Shown here piece after piece: positions 32,690-42,108 of a DNA stretch of 64,000 nt. The position numbers and the translations under genes were made by a program. Below the pieces are notes generated by a model. It searched no databases. It saw nothing but the letters and a program-made list of their open reading frames with translations, and was not told the DNA's origin. Numbering within the stretch: the stretch's first letter is position 1; each line of letters opens with the position of its first letter. The stretch comes from Desulfarculaceae bacterium (GTDB taxonomy: Bacteria > Desulfobacterota > Desulfarculia > Desulfarculales > Desulfarculaceae). The stretch covers positions 1 through 64,000 of the forward strand of contig JAIPDO010000005.1 in assembly GCA_021737645.1 (NCBI GenBank), written 5' to 3'.

Positions 32690-34269
32690 GCCAGGCCCTC
32701 CAAAATCTCGTAAGGCCCAAGCGCCTGGGCCATCTCCGCCTCTTGGCGGGCTATGTCCCAGCCCAGGCGGTCGGCCATGATCTTTACGGCGGCAGCCAGG
32801 GCCTGGTCCGAGGGTCGGCCCATCTTGCCCAAGACGGTTCGCCGCAGGCTCACGTCCGCCAGGTGCTGGGCCATCTCCGCCTCCACCGCCTGCACCACCT
32901 CGCAGCCCAGCACCTGTGTGTCCGGGGCCAGGGGCTCCAGCAGAGCGGGGTCGCCGCCCGCCATGGCCGCCACCTCCGCGGCCCGGCTGCCGTATTGGGC
33001 CTTTAGGTGGGCGGCGGCGGGAGACAATTCGGCGGGCAGTTCCGCCTGCCTCTCCTCGCCGCCCCACACCGGCTCCAAGGGAAGCTCCGGGGCCTCCTGG
33101 CCCAGTTGGGCGCAGGACCGGGCCACTGCCTCGGAGGCCACCGCCCGGGCGGTGGTGTACTTGGCCCCGCTTACCACGACTAGGCCGGGGCGCTCCAAAA
33201 GGCGGCGCTTGCTGGCCAGTCCGCCGCCCACCGGGGACTTGCCCGGATGCTCCAACGGCACCCGGCCCCAGTGGCAATGGGAGATGTCCCCCGGAGTCAG
33301 CTCCAACTCGGGGCAGGCGGCGTTGAACTCATCCAAAAGGGCCAGCATTTCCTGGCGGGAGGGCCCGGCCGGCAAGGCCTGGTTTGGCCAAAGCCGGTAG
33401 GCGGTGCCCAAGATGGTGTGGCCGTGCCAGGGCACCATGAACATGAAACGGCGCCCCCCGCACACCGGGTCGTCGGCCCGGCTGGTCAGGGAGCGCAGGC
33501 CCACGGCGGACTCGCTCCAACAGCGGCGCACCACCAAATTCAGGGCCGAAGCCAGGGCCAGGGGTTGGTCGGCCCGGCCCGCCATCTCCATGGCCCAGGG
33601 ACCGGCGGTAATGAGCACCACCTTGCCCCGCACCTCGAACTCCTGGCCGCTGAGTTGGTCGACGGCCTTGACCCCGGCGGCGCGGCCCTTTTCCTCGATG
33701 AGACCGGTGGCCCTAACGTAGTTGGCTGCCTGGCCGCCGTGCTCCCCGGCTCCCAGCACATAGCCCAGAGTGAGGCGCTCGGAGTCGTGCACCAGGCCGT
33801 CGTGCCAGAGCACCCCCCCGCTGAAGCCGGGCGGGGGGCACAGGCTGAAGCGCGCCGTGGTTTCGGCCTTGCTCAACAGCTTGCCGCGCAGTTTTGCATG
33901 GCCGGTCAGGTAGTTGTATATGGCCAGGGCCACGGCGAAGGCGGGGCGTCCCTGCTTGCCCAAGCCCTTGGTGGGCACCAGGCAGGGCAAGGGGCTCACC
34001 AAATGGGGAGCGATGAGCATAAGCCCCACCAGCTCGGCGGCGGAAAGGCGCACCCGGGCCAGGTCCATGGACTGCAAGTAGCGGAACCCGCCGTGGATCA
34101 CTTTGAGGCTATTGGCGCTGGTGGCCCCGCCGAAATCATCGGCCTCCAAAAGCACCGCCCGTAGCCCCCGGCGGGAGGCCTCCCACAGGGCCGCCGCGCC
34201 GTAGATGCCGCCGCCCACCACCACCAGGTCCCAGGACTCCTGGCTCAAGCTGTTGATCTCGCGTTGCAT
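32686..34269 (-). CDS. GlpD-like FAD-dependent glycerol-3-phosphate dehydrogenase homolog
   Basis: A 527-aa flavoprotein. FAD-binding VVVGGGIYGAAALWEA is near residue 16, followed by ATSANSLKVIHGGFRYLQ, the GlpD signature. A C-terminal helical domain includes TTARAVASEAV. Such enzymes oxidise sn-glycerol 3-phosphate to DHAP with quinone. Its place as first gene of a methyltransferase/glycosyltransferase operon suggests a role in glycerol phosphate or a related polyol for glycan assembly (inference). The promoter lies only 8 bp before the ATG, so the mRNA may be leaderless. Confidence 0.82.
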   Translation of the reverse strand: MQREINSLSQESWDLVVVGGGIYGAAALWEASRRGLRAVLLEADDFGGATSANSLKVIHGGFRYLQSMDLARVRLSAAELVGLMLIAPHLVSPLPCLVPTKGLGKQGRPAFAVALAIYNYLTGHAKLRGKLLSKAETTARFSLCPPPGFSGGVLWHDGLVHDSERLTLGYVLGAGEHGGQAANYVRATGLIEEKGRAAGVKAVDQLSGQEFEVRGKVVLITAGPWAMEMAGRADQPLALASALNLVVRRCWSESAVGLRSLTSRADDPVCGGRRFMFMVPWHGHTILGTAYRLWPNQALPAGPSRQEMLALLDEFNAACPELELTPGDISHCHWGRVPLEHPGKSPVGGGLASKRRLLERPGLVVVSGAKYTTARAVASEAVARSCAQLGQEAPELPLEPVWGGEERQAELPAELSPAAAHLKAQYGSRAAEVAAMAGGDPALLEPLAPDTQVLGCEVVQAVEAEMAQHLADVSLRRTVLGKMGRPSDQALAAAVKIMADRLGWDIARQEAEMAQALGPYEILEGLA

Positions 34270-34277
34270 GACTCGGG

Positions 34278-34306
34278 ATTATATAGAGTTTGCGGGGCGT
34301 TGGCAA
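34278..34306 (-). promoter_or_regulatory. Promoter of the GlpD-glycan operon
   Basis: Minus strand TTGCCA (34301-34306), 17 bp, TATAAT (34278-34283): the best promoter match in the window. The ATG begins 9 bp beyond the -10 box, so the expected transcript starts at or within two bases of the start codon. Confidence 0.75.
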
Positions 34307-34335
34307 TGCGGCCCCAGGCCGGGCGCGTGCGAGTC

Positions 34336-37332
34336 TTAGCGCAGGGAAGAAGGCACGGAACCCCCCTTGGCCTCTAGCTTTTCCAGCTCGCCCCGAACCC
34401 AGGCCCCAAGCTCGCCCTGCTTGGGCAGCTCGGCCAAAGCCTTGGCCAGACGCCGTCTGGCCGCCTCGGGCTGGCCGCTGGCCACCAGGGCCTGCGCCTG
34501 GCTCATCAGGCCGGGGGCGAAGTCAGGGTCCAGGCGCTCCACCCAGGCCAGCATGGCCGCCGCCGGGGCGGGCCTTCCCTGGCGGCGCATCAGCTCGCCC
34601 TGGGCCCAAAAGGCCCAGCGGGCCATGACCCTAAGTTGGGGCCGGGGCTCCACCTGAATTTCCACCCCGTCCAGATGCAGGGTGGACCCGGCCAGGGAGC
34701 GCAGCTCGAAGCTCCAGCGCTGGGCAGGGCCAGAGGCGGGCAGGTCCAACTCTATGGTACGGCGCCTGGTGCCCTCCCCCATGTCCGCGGGCCGCAGTTC
34801 CTTGCGCACCGTCAGGCTCTTGCCCTGGGGACCTTGGGCCACGGCCTGGAGCACGGCCAGGGGTTGGTCGGGCGCGTATGACAGGCTGCGGCGGCTCAGG
34901 CGAAGGCGCACCCGCAGGGGCCAGGGAGGCAACAGCTCCTTGAGGCGCAGCATCTCCCGGTGGCCTTGGCTGCCCTCGGCGGCCTGGGCCTGGAAACTAA
35001 AAGCGGCATGTTCTTGTTGATTCGCTTGGCCCGGCCCCTGTTCATAGTCAGTGGGCACGTAGCGCCGGGTGAGGGAGTTGGCCAGCAGGTCGGGGTAGAG
35101 CCCGGCCCAGGCGGCCAACTTGGCCAGGCCGCCGTCCGGGGGAGCGGAGCTCAAGACCAGGGCGGCCAAGCGCTCCAGGGCCTTGGCCTGATCGGCCAGC
35201 AGCGGCGCGGCGGGCTGCACCCGCCCCTGCCCCAGCAAGACCGCCGCGCCCAGGGCTCGGGGCAAAAGGGCCTGGGGCCGCGCGGCCTGGGCCTGGGCCA
35301 GCAAACGCCCGGCCGGCTCCCAGCGCTTCAGTTCCAAACAACGCAGCCCCACCAGCAGGGGGTCGCTGGTCAGGCGCATGAACACTTGGCCGGGGCTCTC
35401 CACCCACAGGGTGTAGGGATAGGCTCGCTCCACGGTGGGGGGCCAGTTCTGCGGCTGGTGAATAAAGCGCTCCCGCTGTCCCGGCTCCAGGCGCAGGCGG
35501 CGCCGGTGCAGCCCCTGCACCAGCTTGATATCCACCGCCTTCTTGCCCAGGTTTACCAGCTCCACCTGCACGGCCAAAAGCTCCTGGGGCGGGCGCAACA
35601 CCCGCACCGCCCGGGCCGGGCCGCTCACCAGGGCCGCGGCGCCGTCGCCGCTGTAGGCCCGGTGGTTGGTGTAGACCACCGCATAAGGCGCGGGGGCGAA
35701 GGACGGCGGCCGCTCCAGGCCCAGGCTCTGGGTCTGGGGCAGGTTGGGCCGGGCGGCGTAGAAGCGCAGATAGGGGTCCACGAACACCGGGTACTTGAAG
35801 CGCCCCGGCAGCTTGTCCTGGGCGGTGTGGTAGCCCAGGTCGAACTCCTTGATGAGCTGCCACTTGCCAAAGGCGTCCAGCAGGCGGCCCATGGGGTTAC
35901 GGGGAATCTTGTCCCACTGAAAAAAGTAGCGGTCCGCGTCCGTGGAGGAGACCAGCACGAAGTTTTCCTCGCCCAAGTACCGGGACGGGTCTTGCGAATG
36001 ATAAAACTCGGTGGCCAGGGGCACCTTGGGGGTGCCGTATCCTCCTTGATACAGGTGGCCGCCGGGGGGCAGGTCGGCCCCGGCCCAGCGCGTGGCCGAA
36101 ACTCTGGTCTCTTCCTGCCAAAACAAATAAGCCCCGGCCATGGAGCGGCCCAGGGGCACCATCATCAGGGCCAGGGCGACCACGGCCCACAGGGCGGCTT
36201 TGCCCCAGCGGGGCATGCGGCCCACGGCCCAGGCCAAAGGCAGCATGGCCAGGCAGATCATCGGCGCAACGATGCTGGTAAGGTCCCGCTCGGCCAGGCG
36301 GTGGGACAGGAAAAGATAGGGGAAGTAGTAGAACAGCGGGTAGGCGGCCACCACCCACACCGCGCGGTAGCGCCGCCAGATGGCCAGGGCCAGGCCCAGG
36401 GCGAACAGCGCCACCAGTTCCCAGCCGATGGCGTCGCCGATGGTGTGGGCCGACCAGGCCAGGCGGTCACCCAGGGGGCTGTTCCAAAACGAGATATGCT
36501 CGGCGAAGTGGGGCCGGGTAAAGTTGTGCACCTGCTCGGCGTACTTGAACAGGGGGTTGTCCTTGGCCAGCAAAAAACCGGGGTAGCCCACCACCATGCC
36601 CAACATCCCGCCCAGGGCGAACACCGCCGGTTGGGCCAGCAGCCAGCGCCCCCAGGGCGGCTTGCGCTCCCACACCGTGACCAGATGGGCGGTGACAAAG
36701 GCGAAGAGGATAACCCCGCCGTTGGCCTTGGTGGTCAGGGTTAGGCCAAAGGCCAGCCCTGCCACCAGATAGCGCCACCAGCGGGGGTCTTGGGCCAGGC
36801 GCACCCCCGCCCATAGGCCCAGGGTCACCGCCAGGGCCAGGGGAGCGTCCACGGTGAGGTAGTGGCAGTGCACCACCAGCAGGGGGTTCACCGCCAACAG
36901 CAGGGCCGCGGCCAACCCGGCCGCCCGGCTTAGGCCCAGGGCCCGCACCAGGGCGTAGAGGGCCCACACGTTGGCCGCGCCCAGCAGGGCCACCCACAGG
37001 CGCCCCCAAAACAGATAGGAAATCACCGGAACCTGGACGTAGGCCGGGCCCAGCAGGACCACCAGCTTGCCCAGGAGCATCTGGGCCGGGATGTAGGTGA
37101 AGCCCGACACCAGGTAGAAGACCTGATGCCAGATCACCGGGTGGGGATAGTACCAATGGCCCTGGGCAAAGGAGGCGATAATGTCCGCGGCCCACTCGTC
37201 CGGGTGCAGGCCGTGGGGCCAGTCCAACCCCCACAGGCGTAGCGCCAGGCCCAGGGCCAAAACCACGGCCAGGCCCAGGCCGGTCCAGGGCAAACGCGGC
37301 CTCCAGTTTTTCAGCGCCCCAGGGCAACGCAT
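34336..37332 (-). CDS. Large GT39-type membrane glycosyltransferase
   Basis: A 998-aa protein. The N-terminal ~430 residues are a GT-C fold (PMT/ArnT-like) with about ten membrane segments. An acidic pair in the first outer loop (HPDEW, about 38-42) is expected to be catalytic, using a polyprenyl-phosphate sugar. The C-terminal half is outside the membrane and contains beta-rich segments and a TPR-like helical tail (about 900-998). I chose the ATG at 37332 because AAAGGA lies 8 nt upstream. It stands alone, behind a weak promoter (37455-37484). Confidence 0.78.
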   Translation of the reverse strand: MRCPGALKNWRPRLPWTGLGLAVVLALGLALRLWGLDWPHGLHPDEWAADIIASFAQGHWYYPHPVIWHQVFYLVSGFTYIPAQMLLGKLVVLLGPAYVQVPVISYLFWGRLWVALLGAANVWALYALVRALGLSRAAGLAAALLLAVNPLLVVHCHYLTVDAPLALAVTLGLWAGVRLAQDPRWWRYLVAGLAFGLTLTTKANGGVILFAFVTAHLVTVWERKPPWGRWLLAQPAVFALGGMLGMVVGYPGFLLAKDNPLFKYAEQVHNFTRPHFAEHISFWNSPLGDRLAWSAHTIGDAIGWELVALFALGLALAIWRRYRAVWVVAAYPLFYYFPYLFLSHRLAERDLTSIVAPMICLAMLPLAWAVGRMPRWGKAALWAVVALALMMVPLGRSMAGAYLFWQEETRVSATRWAGADLPPGGHLYQGGYGTPKVPLATEFYHSQDPSRYLGEENFVLVSSTDADRYFFQWDKIPRNPMGRLLDAFGKWQLIKEFDLGYHTAQDKLPGRFKYPVFVDPYLRFYAARPNLPQTQSLGLERPPSFAPAPYAVVYTNHRAYSGDGAAALVSGPARAVRVLRPPQELLAVQVELVNLGKKAVDIKLVQGLHRRRLRLEPGQRERFIHQPQNWPPTVERAYPYTLWVESPGQVFMRLTSDPLLVGLRCLELKRWEPAGRLLAQAQAARPQALLPRALGAAVLLGQGRVQPAAPLLADQAKALERLAALVLSSAPPDGGLAKLAAWAGLYPDLLANSLTRRYVPTDYEQGPGQANQQEHAAFSFQAQAAEGSQGHREMLRLKELLPPWPLRVRLRLSRRSLSYAPDQPLAVLQAVAQGPQGKSLTVRKELRPADMGEGTRRRTIELDLPASGPAQRWSFELRSLAGSTLHLDGVEIQVEPRPQLRVMARWAFWAQGELMRRQGRPAPAAAMLAWVERLDPDFAPGLMSQAQALVASGQPEAARRRLAKALAELPKQGELGAWVRGELEKLEAKGGSVPSSLR

Positions 37333-37454
37333 GGACCATATCCTTTCGCCGCCCATCCAGGCAGCGTTTCCATCATATACATCGCGGGGAATTCATGCAC
37401 GGGAAAGGGTTCACCAAATCGCCTCCCCCCGCGGCGCCCCCGAAATTCCGGCTA

Positions 37455-37484
37455 ATCTTACACCGGGGCCTACCCGGCCCACAA
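37455..37484 (-). promoter_or_regulatory. Possible promoter of the 998-aa GT39 gene
   Basis: Minus strand TTGTGG (37479-37484), 18 bp, TAAGAT (37455-37460). Moderate match. It would give a leader of about 115 nt. The opposite strand carries a perfect TTGACA at 37531-37536 ahead of the YfhO-like gene but with a poor -10 (TACCAT, 15 bp away). Confidence 0.4.
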
Positions 37485-37599
37485 GGGAGCTACTCGCCGC
37501 TTTCAACTGCACTATCAGGGTGTTGGGTGCTTGACATTTAGCGGGGTAACGTACCATCCTGTGGACCAGCCCTCGTTTGACCAGGAAAAGGAACTGTTA

Positions 37600-40263
37600 A
37601 TGCCTACCCCTCCGGCCCCAAACAGCCCTCTCCACGCCAACCAGACCATCGTCTGGACTCTCGCCGGTGCGGCCCTGGTGGTGCTTTTGCCCTGGTTGCA
37701 GCGCTGGCTCTATCTTTGGCCCGATCTGGACTACCGGCTGTTTTTAGGGCGTGATTTTCTGGAGCTGACCGCTCAAAGAGCCTATTTTTTTCGGGATCTG
37801 GCCCAGGGCAAGCTGACCTTGTGGGACCCCCTAATCGCCACCGGCCTGCCCTTCATGGAATACCTGTTCGACCTGTTCAACCCCCTGTCGCTCATCAACG
37901 TCTTCTTCCTGGAGGAGGGCCTGCTACGCAGCGACTATCTGCAAAAGGTGCTCACCGCCTATTGCTCCCTGGCCGGGCTGGGGGCCTTTTTGCTGGGTAT
38001 GCAGCTGAATCTGGGCCGGGCGGCGGCCACGGTCATGGGCGTGGTCATGGGCTGCATGGGAGTGGTGGTGGCCCACAGCGAACACTCCATGATGATCCAG
38101 ACCTTCTGCTGGGCTCCTCTGGCCCTGCTGTTTTTGCAGCGGTCCCACCTGGGCCACAGCCTCTTGAACGCCGCCTGGGCCGGGGTGTTTTTGGGCTGGA
38201 GCTTTATCGGCGGCATCCCCCAGATTTTCTATTATGTGGGAGTGATGGCCACCCTTTACTCCCTTTACGTGATTATCAGCGAGTTCAACCAAGGAGGCTG
38301 GCGGCAAGCGTGGCGCCTGGGCTTGGCCCCCTATCTGATCATGGGCCTGACCTCGGTGATCTGGGCCCTGCCCAACCTGGTCCACCTGGCCGGGGCGGGA
38401 GCCGGCGACCCCGTGGGAGTGCACGACGCCCAGGCCCTGGTGGGCAAAAAACATCGTACTTTCATCGCCCAAGGCTCGGGCGACTGGTGGATACTACCCC
38501 ACTTCCTAAATCCCCAGATATTGAAAGGCCACGCCGAAAACACCGCCTACGTGGGCATCGCGCCCCTGGCCCTGGCTCTGATGGCCATAGCCTGGGTGCG
38601 GCGCCAGGAAGCCGGCTTTTACAAGCTTTTGGGCCTGGTGAGCCTCATCCTGATGATGGGAGCCAACCTGGGCCTGCACAAGGTGCTCACCGACCTGATG
38701 CCCGGCTACTACCTTTTCCGGCAAACGGTGCGCTGGATGTTCCTGTTGCACCTGGCCCTGCTGGTGTTGTCTGGATACGGGCTGCACTGGTTGCTCTACC
38801 GGGCCCAAGCCCAGGAGCTTGGCACCATGTGCCGCATGCTGGCGGTGCTGGCCGGAGTGCTCATCACCCTGAACCTATTGATGTTGTGCGTACAGAGCCT
38901 GGGACTGAAGCCGCTGGGCTTTCGCCAAACCCTGCCGCCCATCAATTTGCTGGCCTGGCTGTTGTTTTGCGTGGGGGTGCTGTGGTGGGCCGTGCTACGT
39001 CTGGCCCAGCACACCCGGCCCCGGTTGGTGGCTCTGGTGTTGGTGGGGCTGGTGGCCCTGGACCTAGGCTTCTACTTCGCCCCCACCTTTGTGGGAGGCG
39101 ACCCGGTCCAGCGCACCGACCCCACCCAGCGGGATCCGGCTTTGGAGGCCCGCGCGGCCCAGCTGGTGCGCCTTGCCGGGGGGCCGGGCAAGGGGCGGGT
39201 GCTCTTGCACCGCGAATACAACGTGGTGGGTTACCAGTACCCCGCTTATCTGGCCCACCTCAACTTCATCAACCCGCCGGGCGGCTACATGGACCGCCGC
39301 CTGCCCCTGGGCTTTTGGCGGATGTGGTGGGAGCCCCAGGCCAACCCCCGCTACTTGCAGCTATGGGCGGTCAAGCTGGTGGACCGGCAAAGCCCGGTGG
39401 TGGATGCCTGGCGAAGTGAATGGGCCCTGTGCGGCTACAGCCAGTCGGCGGTGCGCCTGGATGGCCCCACTCCGGTGAAAACCCTCACCCTCAGGGCCTC
39501 GGCCATGCTGCCCGGGCAGGCCAAGCCCGGCGAATTGGTGGCTCGGGTGACCCTGGTGCACCGGGGCCGAGTCAGCGCCCAATGGCCCCTGCGCCAGGGC
39601 ATGGAGGTCAACGGCGGGACCCTCACTCTGCAGACTCCGCCGGGGGTTCAGGCCGACACGGTGCTAATGGCCTCGGCCCATGCCACGGCCCTGGTGAGCA
39701 TAAATGATCTGGCCCTGGACGGCCGCCCCCTGGCCGACCGGCCTTGGCTGGAGCCCGGCCCCCAGGGCTTCCTGGTGAACCGGGCTTACTTGGGACGCGC
39801 CTGGTTTGTATCCCGAGCGGCGGTGGTTGATCCGGACTGGGAATACGAGCATGTGCTGGCCTCGGTGGACTCATCGCGCTCGGTGGTGTTTCGGCGGACT
39901 CCCCCGGGCTGGCAACCGCCTCAAGGCCCGGCGCCCGATGCCGGAGGCCGAGTGCGGGTGATCTCCTGGCGAAACCAGGCCATGGAAATGGAAGTGGAAG
40001 CCCAACGCCCCGGTTGGCTGGTGGTCAGCCAAAGCGCCCACCACGGCTGGCGGGCCACAGTAGACGGCAAGGACGCGCCCATTGAGTGGGCTTACGGCTT
40101 CATGACCACGGTGGCGGTTCCCCAGGGCAAGCACACGGTGCGGCTGGTCTACTCCGAGCCTTGGGTAAAGGCCTCCCTGGCCGCGCCGCCCCTGCTTATT
40201 TTGGTGCTGGTGGGGGGGTGGCTTTGGATGCGCCGCCGAAAGAAGCCGCTCCGGTCAAAATAA
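37600..40263 (+). CDS. YfhO-family multispanning membrane protein
   Basis: An 887-aa protein with about a dozen membrane segments, a large outside domain (about 500-840) and a last membrane helix before a basic tail (RRRKK). The first outer loop has GRDFLELTAQRAYFFRDLAQG and DPLIATGLPF, and the end has HHGWRATVDG with GKHTVRLVYSEPW, as in YfhO (PF09586). YfhO of Gram-positives acts in glycosylation of lipoteichoic acids, so a GT-C role is likely. The start at 37600 has AAGGA 7 nt upstream. Its last 68 bp overlap the convergent neighbour. Confidence 0.8.
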   Translation: MPTPPAPNSPLHANQTIVWTLAGAALVVLLPWLQRWLYLWPDLDYRLFLGRDFLELTAQRAYFFRDLAQGKLTLWDPLIATGLPFMEYLFDLFNPLSLINVFFLEEGLLRSDYLQKVLTAYCSLAGLGAFLLGMQLNLGRAAATVMGVVMGCMGVVVAHSEHSMMIQTFCWAPLALLFLQRSHLGHSLLNAAWAGVFLGWSFIGGIPQIFYYVGVMATLYSLYVIISEFNQGGWRQAWRLGLAPYLIMGLTSVIWALPNLVHLAGAGAGDPVGVHDAQALVGKKHRTFIAQGSGDWWILPHFLNPQILKGHAENTAYVGIAPLALALMAIAWVRRQEAGFYKLLGLVSLILMMGANLGLHKVLTDLMPGYYLFRQTVRWMFLLHLALLVLSGYGLHWLLYRAQAQELGTMCRMLAVLAGVLITLNLLMLCVQSLGLKPLGFRQTLPPINLLAWLLFCVGVLWWAVLRLAQHTRPRLVALVLVGLVALDLGFYFAPTFVGGDPVQRTDPTQRDPALEARAAQLVRLAGGPGKGRVLLHREYNVVGYQYPAYLAHLNFINPPGGYMDRRLPLGFWRMWWEPQANPRYLQLWAVKLVDRQSPVVDAWRSEWALCGYSQSAVRLDGPTPVKTLTLRASAMLPGQAKPGELVARVTLVHRGRVSAQWPLRQGMEVNGGTLTLQTPPGVQADTVLMASAHATALVSINDLALDGRPLADRPWLEPGPQGFLVNRAYLGRAWFVSRAAVVDPDWEYEHVLASVDSSRSVVFRRTPPGWQPPQGPAPDAGGRVRVISWRNQAMEMEVEAQRPGWLVVSQSAHHGWRATVDGKDAPIEWAYGFMTTVAVPQGKHTVRLVYSEPWVKASLAAPPLLILVLVGGWLWMRRRKKPLRSK

Positions 40264-42097
40264 CCCGCCAGCGCCCCAGGTCCCGCTCTTCAAACGGCGC
40301 TCCCTTGTGGCGCAGATCCTCCCGCACCTTGCCCAGGGCGGCGTCATCCACCTTGGGGCGAAACAGGTACAGCTGGCGTGGGGCCTTGAGCACCTCCCAG
40401 TAATAGGGATGGTAGCGCTGCAGGCTGGTCTGGAAGCTTTTGTGCGGGGCCAATATCACTTTCTCCCTGCTCAGGAAGTCCAGCTTGTAGGCCTCCCAAT
40501 AATCGGCCCAGCCGTGGCGCACCTGGTGCTCTTGCATGTAGCGCAGCAGAGGCCCGTAGTGCTCTTGCCAGGAAGCGGTGGCCAAGGCCGCGGGATGCAG
40601 GGCCACGCCGACAATCCCTCCCCCCAGGGACGCCAGCAGCACCGCCCCGGCCAGCACCCCCTGCCAACGCGCCCGCCGGGCCAAGGCGGCAACCCCCCAG
40701 GCCAGTAGGAAGGGCCACCACACGATGCTCACCCACAGGTAGCGCACATTGCAGTGGTTGACCATGGCGGTGGTAAAAATCAGGGCCGCCAGCAGACCCA
40801 GATAGGACAGGGCGCAGGCGTAGGCCATCCAATCCCTGGCCAGGGCCGGGGCCAAGCCGCGCTGCCGGGCCGAGCGGGCCAGAGACCACAGCACCGCCAG
40901 GCAGGCGGCCAACCCGGCGGCAAACAAGAGCCAGGCCAACCAGGCCCATTGCAGGGGGGTATGGGGACTCCAGGCCTCGGATACCGTGCTGTGAACCAGC
41001 AAACCCAGATTGGCCCAGATCCGCTCCGGTGTGGCCGGCAGCAAAGGCAACACGTAGCGGCCCCAGGCGGCGATGTCGCTTTGTTGGAACAGGGCGTCCC
41101 CGCCCTGCTTGGCCAAAAAACCCACCCCCATGGCGGCCAGCCCCAGCAGGTGGGCCATTCCCTCTTGCACAAAACGGCCCAAGGCCCAGCGCTCCAACCG
41201 GGGCCAAAGGTACAGGGCTCCGGCCAAGGCTAGGGCGCACAGGGCCAGAGGCAAATCCTGATACAGAGCCAAGGCGGGGTCATTGGATATGGCCAGGCCG
41301 GGCAAAATTTGCCAAGAGAAATCCCGGCCCACTGCCAGCACCGCCAGGGCGTAGGCCAGATAGGACAGGCTCAGCACGGCCAGAATCATTGCCGCCGGGT
41401 CCCACCTAGGGGCCCACCCCCCATAGCGGGAAGGCCCCAGGCCCCGGCGGGCGCGCCCGGCCAAAAAGGCCGCGTGATAGGCCAGGCAAGGTATCACCAT
41501 GAGCCAGAACATGGTCCAGGTCCACCAGCCCAGGGCGGCCACCAGGGCCAGCAAGGCCAGGCGCCAGCCCCGCCGCCCCAAATCCGGCGGCTGGGTCAGA
41601 TAGATACGGGTCCAGGCCAGCCACAAGAGCACTCCCCACAGCAGCACTGCGGTGTAGCCGCCGTAGCAGAGCAAGCCCAGGCGGAAGAAAAAGGGCGGGG
41701 CCAGGGCGGCCAACAGCAGGGTGGCCAGGGCGAGGCCCCTTCCGGCCAAGCGGCGGATGAGCGCCGCATTGAGCACCAGCACCAGCATCACCAGGCCGGT
41801 CATGGCCCAGGCCATCACCTTGGGCGAGGAGCCCAAAAGCGCAAAGAACGGCGCCAGGTAGTAGGTCTCGCCGGCGCCCATGTAGCCCTGGCCGTACATG
41901 TAATAGGGAAAGTGCAGGCCCTGGGCAATGTGGCGGGCCATGAGCCCCCACAAAGCGTGGTCCGCATTTATGAACTTGTCGGCCTTGAGCAGCCAGGGTA
42001 GGCGAGTGGCCAGGTTGAGTATTACAAGGAGGCCCACCCAGGGCCAGAAGGCCTTATGCCGGACAGGATTAGGCAAAGGGCTCCTTGCTGGGGTCAC
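40196..42097 (-). CDS. GT-C type membrane glycosyltransferase
   Basis: A 633-aa multispanning protein with an outer-loop acidic residue (D46 in NADHALWGLMA). The segment D-x-A-x2-GLMA-x5-G, then G-x2-Y-x-G and E is shared with the proteins at 42979 and 46428, so the three are paralogs. After the membrane region it has the paralogs' soluble module (FLSREKVILAPHK, then KAPRQLYLF) but no discoidin domain. It starts at GTG. The promoter at 42109-42138 leaves a leader of only about 5 nt. Its 3' end overlaps the YfhO-like gene on the other strand by 68 bp. Confidence 0.75.
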   Translation of the reverse strand: MTPARSPLPNPVRHKAFWPWVGLLVILNLATRLPWLLKADKFINADHALWGLMARHIAQGLHFPYYMYGQGYMGAGETYYLAPFFALLGSSPKVMAWAMTGLVMLVLVLNAALIRRLAGRGLALATLLLAALAPPFFFRLGLLCYGGYTAVLLWGVLLWLAWTRIYLTQPPDLGRRGWRLALLALVAALGWWTWTMFWLMVIPCLAYHAAFLAGRARRGLGPSRYGGWAPRWDPAAMILAVLSLSYLAYALAVLAVGRDFSWQILPGLAISNDPALALYQDLPLALCALALAGALYLWPRLERWALGRFVQEGMAHLLGLAAMGVGFLAKQGGDALFQQSDIAAWGRYVLPLLPATPERIWANLGLLVHSTVSEAWSPHTPLQWAWLAWLLFAAGLAACLAVLWSLARSARQRGLAPALARDWMAYACALSYLGLLAALIFTTAMVNHCNVRYLWVSIVWWPFLLAWGVAALARRARWQGVLAGAVLLASLGGGIVGVALHPAALATASWQEHYGPLLRYMQEHQVRHGWADYWEAYKLDFLSREKVILAPHKSFQTSLQRYHPYYWEVLKAPRQLYLFRPKVDDAALGKVREDLRHKGAPFEERDLGRWRVILTGAASFGGASKATPPPAPK

Positions 42098-42108
42098 CTA
42101 TACTCCGC

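Noticed and set aside
32690-33277. Long upstream extension of the methyltransferase frame
   Set aside because: It runs antisense-like through the GlpD-like gene and lacks domain similarity; the ATG at 32689 overlaps the neighbour stop and fits the family.
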